From positions 372,001 to 436,000 of the forward strand of contig NC_005085.1 in NCBI RefSeq assembly GCF_000007705.1: 64,000 nt of DNA, in the 5' to 3' direction. Every line of letters starts with the position of its first letter. Position 1 is the first letter of the stretch. Source of the DNA: Chromobacterium violaceum ATCC 12472 (GTDB taxonomy: Bacteria > Pseudomonadota > Gammaproteobacteria > Burkholderiales > Chromobacteriaceae). Below the pieces are notes generated by a model. It saw nothing but the letters and a program-made list of their open reading frames with translations, was not told where the DNA came from and ran no database searches. The translations under genes were made by a program, and so were the position numbers. This document shows, piece after piece, positions 23,944-33,525 of this stretch.

Positions 23944-24618
23944 TCAAGGCGAGGGCTGGCTGGTGCATTCCAGCGATTCGCCGCGCCAGTTGACGCTGGC
24001 GTCGCGGCCCTTGATCCAGAACTCGACGCCCTGGCCCTGGTAGCGCGCGCCGCTGCCGCTCAGGCCCTGGTGGACGATGACCAGCGCGTTGCCGCGCTCC
24101 AGCTTGGCGGTGGCGGGGTGGGTGCGGTAGAAGGTGGCGAGGATGGTGGCGCCGGCCGGACCGCGGCACAGGTAGCGCAGCGGCGTCAGCGATTGCGCCA
24201 GGTTCCACGTCGCCTGCAGCTGGGTGACGCGCAGGATGTAGGTGTCGCCCAGGCACATGTGGGGATCCTCGTCCTTCAGGCAATCCTTCAGGCTCTTCAC
24301 CCAGCGTTTCTGTTCGGCGATCAGCTTGGCCTGGGCGCCGCTGCGGCTTTGTTCGGCCTGGCTCAGCGCCTGGGAGTAGACCTTTTCCAGCCGGTTGTCC
24401 AGTCGGGTCAGACCGTCATCCTGGCATACCATGCTTTCCACCATGTTGGCGGGCTGGTCGCAGTGGAAGTCGGTGGCCACCGGCGGCAGGACGGCGGCGG
24501 CGGCCGGCGGCGGATTTCCCTCGCCGCCTGCGCGCGAGGCAGGGCCGTTCTTGTTGGCCAGGGCCAACGCGGGCAGCAGCAGAAACAAGCCTATCAGCCG
24601 AGATGGGGCTACGGGCAT
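23944..24618 (-). CDS. LprI-MliC fusion, putative lysozyme inhibitor
   Basis: A 224-residue exported protein. After a signal peptide (about 1-21) and a low-complexity Pro/Ala stretch, residues about 50-125 match the LprI/DUF1311 domain (CDQPANMVESMVCQDDGLTRLDNRLEKVY) with its paired Cys. Residues about 148-222 match MliC: YLCRGPAGATILATF, then SGSGARY and EFWIKGRDASV. The Ser of SGARY and the Lys of IKG are those that plug the lysozyme active site in characterised MliC. This suggests a periplasmic inhibitor of C-type lysozyme. No lipobox is seen, so it is probably soluble. Confidence 0.78.
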   Translation of the reverse strand: MPVAPSRLIGLFLLLPALALANKNGPASRAGGEGNPPPAAAAVLPPVATDFHCDQPANMVESMVCQDDGLTRLDNRLEKVYSQALSQAEQSRSGAQAKLIAEQKRWVKSLKDCLKDEDPHMCLGDTYILRVTQLQATWNLAQSLTPLRYLCRGPAGATILATFYRTHPATAKLERGNALVIVHQGLSGSGARYQGQGVEFWIKGRDASVNWRGESLECTSQPSP

Positions 24619-24848
24619 AATCTATCCTTGAGTACGACGCGTATTATAGCGAGCCGATTCGTTGTCGGTGTCGGCTTTTGGCGGCCATTCGCGGCGGCGA
24701 GTTCCCAATGCCGGAGATTGGCTGTAAACTTCGGCGCTTCGTGCGAGTACCAGTCCCGCGCGCCTTTCTCATCATCGAGCCAAACTTCTTTTTCCCGTCA
24801 GCCTGGATTGGTCGCAGTTCCTGCGATGGGCCGTCGCAGGAGCATATT

Positions 24849-26267
24849 ATGTCCGATCTTACCTTCGCCGACCTCGGCCTGGCCGACCCGCTGCTGCGCG
24901 CGGTCGCCGACACCGGTTATACCACGCCGACCCCTATCCAGGCCCAGGCCATCCCGCAAGTGCTGCAAGGCGGCGATCTGCTGGCCGCCGCCCAGACCGG
25001 CACCGGCAAGACCGCCGGCTTCACGCTGCCCTTGCTGCAGCTGCTGATGTGCTCGCCCAGCCATCACGCCGGCCGTCCGCGCGCGCTGGTGCTGACCCCC
25101 ACCCGAGAACTGGCCGCCCAGGTGGAAGAGTCGGTGCGCACTTACAGCAAATACCTGCCGTTGAAGTCGCTGGTGATGTTCGGCGGCGTCAACATCAATC
25201 CCCAGATCAAGGCGCTGCGCGCGCCGGTGGATATCCTGGTGGCGACGCCGGGCCGCCTGCTGGACCATGTCGGCCAAAAGACCGTCGACCTGTCCGGCGT
25301 GGAAATCCTGGTGCTGGACGAGGCCGACCGCATGCTGGACATGGGCTTCATCCACGACATCAAGAAGGTGCTGGCCAAGCTGCCGGCCCAGCGTCAGAAC
25401 CTGCTGTTCTCCGCCACCTTCTCCGACGAGATCAAGGCGTTGGCCGACAAGCTGCTGGACAACCCCAAGCTGGTGGAGGTGGCGCGCCGCAACACCACCA
25501 ACGAACTGGTGAGCCAAAAGGTACACCTAGTTGACCGCGACAAGAAGACCGAGCTGTTGATCCATCTCATCCGCGAGCAGAATTGGTTCCAGGTGCTGGT
25601 GTTCACCCGCACCAAGCACGGCGCCAACCGCCTGGCGGAGAAGCTGGACAAGATCGGCATCCCGGCCGCGGCCATCCACGGCAACAAGAGCCAGAACGCG
25701 CGCACCCGCGCGCTGGCCGACTTCAAGAGCGGCGAATTGCAGGTACTGGTGGCCACCGACATCGCCGCGCGCGGCCTGGACATCGACCAGCTGCCGCACG
25801 TGGTCAATTTCGAGCTGCCCAACGTGCCGGAAGACTACGTGCACCGCATCGGCCGCACCGGCCGCGCCGGCAGCCCGGGCGAAGCGTTGTCGCTGGTGTG
25901 CGTCGACGAGTTCAGCTTCCTGCGCGACATCGAGAAGCTGATCAAGATGTCGATCGAGCGCTTCACCGTGCCGGGCTTCGAGGCCGACCTCAACGTCAAG
26001 CCGGAGCCGATTCCGATGGGCGGCGGCGCGCGCGGCCGCGGACAAGGCCAGGGACGCGGCGGCCAGGGACAAGGCCAGCGCCACGGCCAGGGGCAGGGCC
26101 AGCCGCGCAACGCGCCGGCCAAGCCGCGCCACCAGACCGAAAGCAAGCCGGCCGGCCATGGCCGCAACGGCGGTCCGCGCCAGGGGCAGGGCGCCGGCCA
26201 GGGCGGCCGCGCCGCCAAGCCGGCGGCGGCCAAGTCCGCGCTGTTCAGTCCGCCGAAAAACCGCTGA
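24849..26267 (+). CDS. rhlE: DEAD-box RNA helicase, RhlE-like
   Basis: A 472-residue ATP-dependent RNA helicase. All DEAD-box motifs are present in order: Q motif [19 protein letters not shown] (48-55), [21 protein letters not shown], then [30 protein letters not shown] and [10 protein letters not shown]. The tail from about residue 390 is a disordered, basic GQ/RG-rich stretch with repeats of GQGQ, then Pro/Lys-rich sequence, which probably binds RNA nonspecifically. CAGGAG precedes ATG 24849; the frame is open further upstream. RhlE helps ribosome assembly and RNA turnover at low temperature. Confidence 0.88.
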   Translation: MSDLTFADLGLADPLLRAVADTGYTTPTPIQAQAIPQVLQGGDLLAAAQTGTGKTAGFTLPLLQLLMCSPSHHAGRPRALVLTPTRELAAQVEESVRTYSKYLPLKSLVMFGGVNINPQIKALRAPVDILVATPGRLLDHVGQKTVDLSGVEILVLDEADRMLDMGFIHDIKKVLAKLPAQRQNLLFSATFSDEIKALADKLLDNPKLVEVARRNTTNELVSQKVHLVDRDKKTELLIHLIREQNWFQVLVFTRTKHGANRLAEKLDKIGIPAAAIHGNKSQNARTRALADFKSGELQVLVATDIAARGLDIDQLPHVVNFELPNVPEDYVHRIGRTGRAGSPGEALSLVCVDEFSFLRDIEKLIKMSIERFTVPGFEADLNVKPEPIPMGGGARGRGQGQGRGGQGQGQRHGQGQGQPRNAPAKPRHQTESKPAGHGRNGGPRQGQGAGQGGRAAKPAAAKSALFSPPKNR

Positions 26268-26402
26268 GCGCGCCCTCGGTGTGAATTGCACCGAAAAGGT
26301 TCGCATTGATGCATATCGCATTGACGGTTATGCTCGCCTGGAGACTGTCCGCAGCATATAAAAAAAGGACGGCTCCGGGCATTTTGCAAGATCGGGAATA
26401 CG

Positions 26403-27194
26403 ATGCGATACCACGGCTTGGCGCTGGGTATCCTGAGCTGGGCCGCGCTGCTGGCGGCTCCGGTTGAGGCTGCCCAACGCCTCAAGATCACCCTCTCCAA
26501 TCAGGAGTGGCCCCCGTACATGGGCCAGGAACTGCCTTACGACGGCATCCTGTCGCGGCTGGTGAAGGAAGCCTTCGCCCGCGGCGGCGTCGACGTCTCC
26601 TTTCGCTACTATCCCAACAACCGCACTCTGCAGTCGGCGCGCAACGGCCAGGTCGACGGCAGCTTCGGCTGGGCGCCGACGGAAGAGCGCAAGCGCGACC
26701 TCCTGTACACGCTGCCGGTGCTGTCGGCGCGCATGGTGTTCTACCAGCGCAAGAGCCACAGGCTGGACTGGAGCCGCTGGGCCGACCTCAAGGGCGCCCG
26801 GGTCGGCGTCACGGTCGGCAACTATTATTCCGACGATTTCGACGCTCAGGCGAAAAACGGCACGCTGGCGGTGGACAGCGCCCCCGACGACTTGGTCAAT
26901 TTGCGCAAGCTGCTGGCCGGACGCATCGACCTGTTTCCCATCGATCTGGAAGTCGGCCGCTACCTGATCGCCCATCATTTCCCGCCGGTACAGGGGACGC
27001 AGCTGGAGGCGCAGAACCGATCGTTCTGGTCGGCGCCGCTGCACGTGGTGATCTGGCGCAAGCACGCGCGCGGCAAGGAGCTGGTCGAACGCTTCAACCG
27101 CGGCTTGAAGGTCTTGCAGGACAGCGGCGACTTCGAGCGCCTGCTGCAGGAAACGCGCGAGGCCTGCCTGCAGCCGCGCGGCTATTCTCCCTGA
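26403..27194 (+). CDS. Periplasmic solute-binding protein, amino-acid type (SBP_bac_3)
   Basis: A 263-residue exported protein with a signal peptide (about 1-23) followed by KITLSNQEWPPYMGQELPYDGILSRLVKEAF, the usual family 3 opening. Later VGVTVGNYYSDDF and a RIDLFPIDLEVGRYLI segment are typical. No ABC transporter genes adjoin. Many orphans of this kind in Chromobacterium relatives are thought to be ABC-independent binding or sensory proteins, but this is inference. The stop overlaps the convergent tetR-like gene by 13 bases. Confidence 0.78.
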   Translation: MRYHGLALGILSWAALLAAPVEAAQRLKITLSNQEWPPYMGQELPYDGILSRLVKEAFARGGVDVSFRYYPNNRTLQSARNGQVDGSFGWAPTEERKRDLLYTLPVLSARMVFYQRKSHRLDWSRWADLKGARVGVTVGNYYSDDFDAQAKNGTLAVDSAPDDLVNLRKLLAGRIDLFPIDLEVGRYLIAHHFPPVQGTQLEAQNRSFWSAPLHVVIWRKHARGKELVERFNRGLKVLQDSGDFERLLQETREACLQPRGYSP

Positions 27195-27751
27195 GCGCGC
27201 AGCGCCGCGCGCGCCTCGTTCAGGAAACGCTGCGACAGGCCGGCGTCGGGCACCGCCCGCGCCAGCAGCAGCGCGCCCACCATCAGCGCCAGGCTGGCCT
27301 CGGGCGACGGGCCCGAGCCGTCCCTGAGCCTGGCCTCGTCCAGCAGCGCCAGCAGCGGCTCCAGGCCGGCTGCGAACGATCGGCGCACGCCCGCGTCCTG
27401 GCGCGAGATCTCGCCGGCCAGCGCGGCCGCCGCGCAGCCGGAGTCGGGGAAGTCGCGATGGGCGGGACTCAGGTAGTGTTCGGCCAGCGCGGCCAGGCAT
27501 CCGCCGTCCTCGCTTCGCTCCAGCCGCGAGCGCCATTGATCCGCCATCTGCCGCAGCGCCTCGGCGCAGGCGGCGGCCACGAGTTCGTCCTTGCCGGCGA
27601 AATGGGCGTAGAAGCCGCCGTGGGTCAGGCCCAGGTCGGCCATCAAGTTGGCGATGCCGACGCTGGACAGGCCCTCGGCGCGGAAGCGCAGCGCCGCCAT
27701 CGCCACGATGCGTCGGCGGGTCTGGGCCTTGTGCGTATCCGGATAACGCAT
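27182..27751 (-). CDS. TetR/AcrR family transcriptional regulator
   Basis: A 189-residue repressor. Its N-terminal TetR DNA-binding domain has RRRIVAMAALRFRAEGLSSVGIANLMADLGLTHGGFYAHFAGKDELV (residues about 12-60), with the helix-turn-helix at AxxLMADLGLTHGGFYAHF. The C-terminal domain is Ala/Leu-rich. The start at 27751 begins directly before the domain; the open frame continues upstream to 27970 but without similarity. No adjacent efflux gene reveals the target. It may regulate itself or the divergent PAS protein gene at 27870. Confidence 0.85.
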   Translation of the reverse strand: MRYPDTHKAQTRRRIVAMAALRFRAEGLSSVGIANLMADLGLTHGGFYAHFAGKDELVAAACAEALRQMADQWRSRLERSEDGGCLAALAEHYLSPAHRDFPDSGCAAAALAGEISRQDAGVRRSFAAGLEPLLALLDEARLRDGSGPSPEASLALMVGALLLARAVPDAGLSQRFLNEARAALRAQGE

Positions 27752-27869
27752 GCCGTCTCCCGATGGTTCAGATGATTCTCGTAATATAAACAAGCCGGCG
27801 CCATGCTGGAGCCGAACGGCCGGCGCTGCTATCAATAAATCATGATCCTGATCGCCGCGGGCCGACGCC

Positions 27870-28760
27870 ATGCCATTCCAGCTCAACCTGTTCCGCCAGA
27901 TCGTCGACCACGCCCAGGACGCGGTGATGGTGACCGAGGTGGCGCCATTGCAGCTGCCCGGTCCCATCATCGTTTACGTCAATCCGGCGATGTGCCGGCT
28001 GAGCGGCTATGAGGCGGGCGAGCTGCTGGGCCGTTCGCCGCGCGTGCTGCAGGGCCCGCTGACCGATCCCTCGGCGCTGCTGCAGCTCAGCGTCGCGCTG
28101 CGCGACGGCAGGGAGACCACGGTGGAGCTGCTCAACTACCATCGCTCCGGCACGCCGTACTGGACTCGCCTGCATTTGCTGCCGCTGTTTGACGAGAGCG
28201 GCGAACTCAGCCATTTCGCCGCGCTGCAGCAGGACATCACCGCGCGCCACATCCGCAGCGAGGCCCTGTACCGGATGGTGGTGTCGGACGAGGGCAGCAG
28301 CCTGTTCAACCGCCAGATGTTCTTCGATGTCGGCGCCAAGAGCATGCAGCTGGCGTTCCGCCAGGGCAAGCCGCTGACCGCGGTGTTGCTGGCGGTCGAC
28401 GATCCGAGCCGGCTGCGCCGGTCCTATGGCCAGCTGGTGGGCCAGATGCTGACGCGCATCGTCGCCCAGGCCATCATCGCCGCGGTGCGGGAAAGCGACA
28501 TCGCCGGCCGCCTGTCGCGGCATGAGTTCGGCCTGCTGCTGCCCGAGTCCGGCGAGGCCGAGGCGCAGCTGGTGCTGGCCCGCATCCGGACGATGCTCGA
28601 CGCGGGGCTGGGCGAAGCCGGGCTGCCGGACGGCGCGTACATCGCGTTGCGCGCCGGCCTGTGCCTGGCGGAGGCGGGCGACGCGACGCCTGAACACGCG
28701 TTCGAGCGCGCGCGGCAGCGTCTGCGGGACGCGGAACAGCCGTCTGGCGCCGAAGGCTGA
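27870..28760 (+). CDS. PAS + degenerate GGDEF protein with intact I-site
   Basis: A 296-residue cytosolic signalling protein. The PAS domain (about 5-128) has NPAMCRLSGYEAGELLGRSP and ends in QQDITARH. It has a LOV-like GRSPRVLQG where LOV photosensors have a Cys-containing GxNCRFLQ, so it is not a classical LOV domain. The second domain (about 140-285) is GGDEF-like, but the catalytic motif reads SRHEF instead of GGDEF while the inhibitory site RESD stands five residues upstream at the normal spacing. It therefore should not make c-di-GMP but may bind it. The downstream gene encodes an intact diguanylate cyclase. Confidence 0.75.
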   Translation: MPFQLNLFRQIVDHAQDAVMVTEVAPLQLPGPIIVYVNPAMCRLSGYEAGELLGRSPRVLQGPLTDPSALLQLSVALRDGRETTVELLNYHRSGTPYWTRLHLLPLFDESGELSHFAALQQDITARHIRSEALYRMVVSDEGSSLFNRQMFFDVGAKSMQLAFRQGKPLTAVLLAVDDPSRLRRSYGQLVGQMLTRIVAQAIIAAVRESDIAGRLSRHEFGLLLPESGEAEAQLVLARIRTMLDAGLGEAGLPDGAYIALRAGLCLAEAGDATPEHAFERARQRLRDAEQPSGAEG

Positions 28761-28842
28761 GGGCGGAAAGCGGCGGCGATGGATTTGCCGGCGCGCTCGG
28801 TCTAATCTGACATGCCAATCAGATGATACGGAGCGCCGCGGT

Positions 28843-30753
28843 ATGGAAAATGGAATGCCGCCAGACGCAAGTCCCTGGCACCGTTGGGGGAGGACGTTGG
28901 CCGGGCAGCTGGCGGCGGCCGCCGGCTGCGGCGGAGGCGGGCTGCTGCTGGGCTTGTGCCTGCCGGCGGAACAGGCCGGTTTGCAGCAGCTGGGCCTGCC
29001 GTTCGCGCTGGCGCTGCTGCTGCGGGGCGGAGCGGGGCTGTGGCCCGGCCTGGTCGTGGGCATGGGCTGGCTGGCCTGGCGCGAGCCCGGGCCGGGATGG
29101 GCCGGCATCCTGCTGCTGAGCGCCAGCGGCGCGTCTGCGGCGCTGCTGGGCGCATCCGCGGCGCGGACCCGGCGGCGGCCGTTCCAAAACCTGGCGGGGG
29201 CGCTGGCCTTCCTGGGCGGCCCGGCGCTGTTGGCCAGCGCTCTGGCGGCCTTGGGCCGGCTGTTCGCGATGCTGCCGGCGCATGGCCAAGCGTCCGCGCA
29301 ATGGCTGGCCGAGCTGTGTCGAGCCTGGCTGGGCAACCTGGCCGCCGTGCTGGCGCTGACGCCGCTCCTGTTGCTGGCCGGCATGCCGACAGGGAGAAGA
29401 CTCCGGCCGCAAACGGTGTTCGCGGCGGCGGCGACGCTGGGACTGGCGCTGTGGCTGGGCGTCGTCGCCGACGGCCGCGGCGGGGACCGCGCCCTCCTGC
29501 CGATCCTGTTGATTCTCCCCTTGCTGTGGCTGGCGTTTCATGGCCGCCTGCTGCTGGCGCACGCGCTGTCGCTTGCCATCGTCGCGTCGGCGCTGGCCGG
29601 CGTCAGGCTGGGACAGGGCGCGCTGGCGACAGGCGATGCCGGCCATGGGTTGTTGAATGTGGCCGTTCTGTGCATCGTCCAGTCGGCGACGCTGCTGGCG
29701 TTCGGCGCCTTGCTGGCCGAGCGCCGCGGCGTCGAGCGCGATCTGTTGCTGGCCAAGCGGGGACGGGAAGCCAAGTCGGCCGAGCGCACCCGGCAGCTGG
29801 CGGAAAGCGAGGCGAGGCTCAGGCTGATGGCTGACGCCGCGCCGTTCCCGCTGGCGATGAACCGCTTGGCCGGCGGGGAGCTGATCTATGCCAACGCCCG
29901 CGCCGAGGAGCTGTTCGGCGCCAGGCTGCGTCCGGACCGGCCGCTGCGGGTGCAGGATTTCTACGCCGAACCGGCCGAGCGCGAGAAGGTGGCGCGCGCG
30001 CTGCTGGAGGGACGCGCGGTGCGGGACCGCGAAGTGAGGCTGCGCGATGCGGGCGGCCGCCCATTCTGGGCGCTGGTGTCCTGCGAGCTGGTGCAAAGCG
30101 GCGAGACCTGGTACGTGATCAACGGCGTCAACGACATCAGCGAGCGCAAGCGGCTGGAGCAGAGCCTGCAGGACGCCAACGCCGCGCTGCGCAGCCATCT
30201 GCGCGAGATCGAGCTGCTGCAGCAGGGCCTGCGCGAGCAGGCGCTGCGCGATCCCTTGACCGGCCTGTTCAACCGCCGCCACCTGGACGACATCCTGCCG
30301 CGGGTGCTGGCCCACATGCTGGCCCTGCATCGCGAGGTGGCGGTGCTGATGGTGGACGCCGATCATTTCAAGCGCATCAACGACACTTATGGCCACCGCT
30401 GCGGCGACGCGGTGCTGACCGCGCTGGGGGCCTGCCTGAGCGACCACTTCCGCAGCGGCGACATCGTCTGCCGCTATGGCGGCGAGGAGTTTTTCGTGCT
30501 GCTGCCCGGCGCCACGCTGGAGGCGGCCTACGCCAAGGCCGAGGGGCTGCGGCGCGCGGTGGGCGAGCGGCCGATGGAGGCGCTGGGCCATTCGCTGGCG
30601 GTGACGCTGTCGATCGGCCTCGCGTTGTGTCCCTTGCATGGCAGCGACGCCGAGAGCGTGGTGCGGGCGGCGGACGAGGCCCTGTACCAGGCCAAGCGGC
30701 AAGGCCGCGATCGGGTCTGCGTCGCCGCGCGGCTTCAGTCGCTGCTGTCCTGA
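28843..30753 (+). CDS. MASE1 + PAS + GGDEF diguanylate cyclase
   Basis: A 636-residue inner-membrane enzyme. The first 300 residues are a MASE1-like membrane sensor with about eight hydrophobic segments. A short coiled linker precedes a PAS domain (about 325-445, ending VNDISERKRLEQ). A second helical linker leads to GGDEF (about 470-630) with LRDPLTGLFNRRHL, DADHFKRIN, RSGDIVCRYGGEEF and ALYQAKRQGRDRV. The RSGD I-site is intact five residues upstream of GGEEF, so product inhibition is likely. The open frame extends upstream, but ATG 28843 matches the MASE1 start. Its 3' end overlaps the convergent FUSC gene by 19 bases. Confidence 0.88.
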   Translation: MENGMPPDASPWHRWGRTLAGQLAAAAGCGGGGLLLGLCLPAEQAGLQQLGLPFALALLLRGGAGLWPGLVVGMGWLAWREPGPGWAGILLLSASGASAALLGASAARTRRRPFQNLAGALAFLGGPALLASALAALGRLFAMLPAHGQASAQWLAELCRAWLGNLAAVLALTPLLLLAGMPTGRRLRPQTVFAAAATLGLALWLGVVADGRGGDRALLPILLILPLLWLAFHGRLLLAHALSLAIVASALAGVRLGQGALATGDAGHGLLNVAVLCIVQSATLLAFGALLAERRGVERDLLLAKRGREAKSAERTRQLAESEARLRLMADAAPFPLAMNRLAGGELIYANARAEELFGARLRPDRPLRVQDFYAEPAEREKVARALLEGRAVRDREVRLRDAGGRPFWALVSCELVQSGETWYVINGVNDISERKRLEQSLQDANAALRSHLREIELLQQGLREQALRDPLTGLFNRRHLDDILPRVLAHMLALHREVAVLMVDADHFKRINDTYGHRCGDAVLTALGACLSDHFRSGDIVCRYGGEEFFVLLPGATLEAAYAKAEGLRRAVGERPMEALGHSLAVTLSIGLALCPLHGSDAESVVRAADEALYQAKRQGRDRVCVAARLQSLLS

Positions 30754-31718
30754 GCCCCCGGCCGGCGCTGACGCAGGAACCACGCCAGCGCCCCGAACAG
30801 CAGCGCGGCGACCAGCGTGTCCTCCACCCGCTCCAGCGCGCCGCTGGCCAGCTGGCCGGGCGGCAGCAGCGTCAGCACCAGCGCGGTCAGCAGCGCGACG
30901 AAGACGCGGAAGCTGTGCCGCATCGCGACCAGCATCGCCATCTGCAGCAAGGCCAGCGCCAGCACATGCCAGATCGGCGGCGCTTCCAGCGCGCGCAGCG
31001 TCCAGTACAGCAGGCCGCTGAGCAGCGCGCCGGCCAGCGTGCCTATCGCCCGCTCGCGCGCCAGCCACAACATCTGGTCCGGCGACGGGTCCGGGATGGC
31101 GACGGCGGCGATAGGCAGCCACCACGCGTGGGCGCTGCGCATCCAGCCGCCGGCCAGCCAGGCGAGGATGCCCCAGGGCAGCAGATGCCAGGCGTAGCGG
31201 CGCGCGTCGGCGGCGCAAGCCGCCGGCAGCACGCGGAACCAATCCTGCAGCCCCAGCCGGGCCAGCGCGCCGCCGTAGCCTGCGCCCAGCAGCATCCAGG
31301 CCGCTTCCTGCCACGGCGGAATCGCCGCCGCCGGCGTCATATTGCCCAACAGCAGCGCGAACAGCCAGAACTGCACGCCCTTGTGCAGGCCGCGGCGCGC
31401 GCTCAGCGCCTGCAGCGCCAGCCCCGCCGCCAGCAAGGCCAGCATGACGGCCGGTTGGCCGGCGCACAGGCGGCCGGCGAGATAGAGGCCCGGTATCGCC
31501 AGCAGCGACAGCGGCTGCAAGCGGCGCGCCAGCATCATGCACAGCGCGCTGTAGTTGGCCGCCAGCGCGAACAGGAATACCCCTCCGCCATGTCCGGCCA
31601 GCGTCAGCCCCGCCGCCGGCGCGAACAGCAAGGCGCTGAACAGGGCCGCGCGCTGGATGCGCCGCCGCTGGTAACGCATCCAGCCCAGGCTGTGCAGCGC
31701 GTATCTCGGATAAGGCAT
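30735..31718 (-). CDS. FUSC-like inner-membrane protein
   Basis: A 327-residue hydrophobic protein with two blocks of about five to six membrane segments around a hydrophilic middle. The pattern, and RERAIGTLAGALLSGLLYWTL in the second block, match FUSC-type transport proteins (YccS/AaeB/fusaric-acid-resistance group), which export aromatic carboxylates. It is shorter than full AaeB and lacks a large cytosolic domain, so assignment is at the superfamily level. It ends inside the convergent diguanylate cyclase gene. Confidence 0.65.
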   Translation of the reverse strand: MPYPRYALHSLGWMRYQRRRIQRAALFSALLFAPAAGLTLAGHGGGVFLFALAANYSALCMMLARRLQPLSLLAIPGLYLAGRLCAGQPAVMLALLAAGLALQALSARRGLHKGVQFWLFALLLGNMTPAAAIPPWQEAAWMLLGAGYGGALARLGLQDWFRVLPAACAADARRYAWHLLPWGILAWLAGGWMRSAHAWWLPIAAVAIPDPSPDQMLWLARERAIGTLAGALLSGLLYWTLRALEAPPIWHVLALALLQMAMLVAMRHSFRVFVALLTALVLTLLPPGQLASGALERVEDTLVAALLFGALAWFLRQRRPGAQDSSD

Positions 31719-31816
31719 GCCGCTATCTTTCGCTCAGTCCGCTCCAGATGACTATGGCGTCCCCTGCCGCCGCAGGCAAGCCGGCGGGCGCGCGGCGCGC
31801 GTGCTACCATCCGGCC

Positions 31817-32521
31817 ATGGAACTCTATCGACTGTTGCAACAACAAGGCTTCGGCGGCCGCAAGGAATGCCGCCAGCTGATCGAATACGGGCTGGTGGAA
31901 GTGAACGGCGAGGTGGTGGACGACTACCGCGCCCAGTTCGAGCTGGCCGACATCGCCAGCCTGGCGGTGGACGGCGAGCCGTGGCCGTTGGTGACCGGCC
32001 CGCTGTACCTCCTGCTGCACAAGCCGGCCAATTACGAGACCTCGCACAAGCCGCAGTGCCACCCCAGCGTCTACCGGCTGCTGCCGGATCAGTTCGCCAG
32101 GCTGGACGTCAGCGCGGTGGGGCGGCTGGACGTGGACACCACCGGCCTGATCCTGCTGTCCAACGACGGCCAGTTCATCCACGCGCTCTCCTCGCCGAAG
32201 AAGCTGGTGCCCAAGGTCTACCGCGTCACGCTGAAGCACGAGGCGACGCCGGAATTGATCGCCAAGCTGCAGAGCGGCGTCTACCTCAACGACGAGGCGC
32301 GCGAGTTCGCCGCCGACAGCGTCGAGCAGATCGATCCGCACACCATCCTGCTGACCATTACCGAAGGCAAGTACCACCAGGTGAAGCGGATGGTGGCGGC
32401 GGCCAGCAACCGCGTCGAGGCGCTGCACCGCGAGAGCCTGGGCGCCATCGTGCTCGGCGACTTGCCGGTCGGCGAGTGGCGGCATCTGACGGCGGAAGAA
32501 TTGGCTGCCTTCGGCTTCTGA
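31817..32521 (+). CDS. rsuA: RsuA-type pseudouridine synthase
   Basis: A 234-residue RNA pseudouridine synthase. The N-terminal S4-like domain (about 1-55) has RKECRQLIEYGLVEVNGEVV. The catalytic domain has GRLDVDTTGLILLSNDG (about 98-114) with the catalytic Asp at about 101, and KVYRVTLKHEA and ITEGKYHQVKRMV. Length matches E. coli RsuA (231 residues), which makes Psi516 in 16S rRNA; assignment to that site is by similarity. The start at 31817 begins at the S4 domain, while the open frame reaches 31748. A terminator follows. Confidence 0.85.
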   Translation: MELYRLLQQQGFGGRKECRQLIEYGLVEVNGEVVDDYRAQFELADIASLAVDGEPWPLVTGPLYLLLHKPANYETSHKPQCHPSVYRLLPDQFARLDVSAVGRLDVDTTGLILLSNDGQFIHALSSPKKLVPKVYRVTLKHEATPELIAKLQSGVYLNDEAREFAADSVEQIDPHTILLTITEGKYHQVKRMVAAASNRVEALHRESLGAIVLGDLPVGEWRHLTAEELAAFGF

Positions 32522-32537
32522 TTGAATCGGAAACCCA

Positions 32538-32574
32538 AAAAAACGGCGAAGAGCATGTCTCCTCGCCGTTTTTT
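32538..32574 (+). terminator. Rho-independent terminator after rsuA
   Basis: AACGGCGA (32542-32549) pairs with TCGCCGTT (32563-32570) around a 13-base loop, flanked by A and T runs. Confidence 0.82.
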
Positions 32575-32751
32575 CATGGGCGGCCATGCGTTTTGGCCCC
32601 GGACATTGCTGGCGCGATCAGTAGCGTTTGCGCGCAGGTTTCCGTACATGCTTGCTATGGCAGGCCAAGAAAAATGCTTGTCCAGTTTTCGGTTGTGGAG
32701 GGGAAAGCCCGGCGGACATACTGGCGCCTGTATTCAATACAGGAGCCTTCC

Positions 32752-33525
32752 GTGGATTTTGCCCAACTGCATCGTCAAGCCGAACCGTTACTGCTCGCCA
32801 ACGTTTGGGACGCTGCCAGCGCGCGCCTGGCGGAGGCGGCAGGCTATGCCGCCATCGGTACTTCCAGCGCGGCCATCTCGGATATGCTGGGCTATTCCGA
32901 TGGCGAGGCGATGGGCTTCGCCGAGCTTATTGCGCTAGTCGCCCGTCTGCGCTCGGCAAGCAGCTTGCCGCTGACCGTTGATTTGGAGGCGGGCTATGGG
33001 GAGAGCGCCGAGGCTATCGTGGCGAACTTGCAAAAATTGGCTGCTCTGGGCGTAGTGGGGGTCAATCTGGAAGATAGCGTGGTGCGCAATGATCGCCGAG
33101 AGATGGTTGAGGCTGAAGCATTTTCCCGATGCTTGCGCGAGATACGGTCCGGCTTGCTGGCGGTCGGCGTTGAGATGTTCCTGAATGCGCGCACCGATGC
33201 TTATCTTTTGGGAAGGGAAAACGCATGCCAAGAGAGCATCGTGCGCAGCGGGCTTTATGCCGCTAGCGGCGCCGATGGTTTATTTGTGCCCGGCGTGACG
33301 GGCGAGCTGGATATCGCCGCGATTGCGGCAGCGGTGCCTTTGCCCTTGAACGTGATGTGCATGCCCGATTTGCCATCGTTTCAGGCGCTGTCAAAGCTGG
33401 GCGTCAAACGCATCAGCATGGGTAATTTCTTGTATGAGCGCATGCAGCAAACCCTGGGGCAGCTTTTGGGGGCGGTGAAGAGCGCGCAATCGTTTCAGGC
33501 AGTATTCGACCATGCGGGTCACTGA
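32752..33525 (+). CDS. Isocitrate lyase/PEP mutase superfamily protein
   Basis: A 257-residue TIM-barrel enzyme of the PEP mutase/isocitrate lyase family. It has LLANVWDAASARLAEAAGYAAIGTSS, LTVDLEAGYGES, VNLEDSV and FLNARTDAYL, where the Asp and Glu residues bind Mg. The KKCGH-type catalytic Cys loop of true isocitrate lyases is not seen, so it is more like PEP mutase or oxaloacetate/2-methylisocitrate-type enzymes; the substrate is unknown. The start is GTG 32752, set by AGGAG at 32741-32745 six bases upstream. It overlaps ada by 14 bases and shares its lower GC content, so the two are probably cotranscribed. Confidence 0.78.
   Translation: MDFAQLHRQAEPLLLANVWDAASARLAEAAGYAAIGTSSAAISDMLGYSDGEAMGFAELIALVARLRSASSLPLTVDLEAGYGESAEAIVANLQKLAALGVVGVNLEDSVVRNDRREMVEAEAFSRCLREIRSGLLAVGVEMFLNARTDAYLLGRENACQESIVRSGLYAASGADGLFVPGVTGELDIAAIAAAVPLPLNVMCMPDLPSFQALSKLGVKRISMGNFLYERMQQTLGQLLGAVKSAQSFQAVFDHAGH

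Noticed and set aside
28819-31542. 907-codon minus-strand frame opposite the diguanylate cyclase
   Set aside because: It lies opposite well-supported genes, spans their boundaries and shows the Arg/Gln/Ala composition typical of GC-rich antisense frames.
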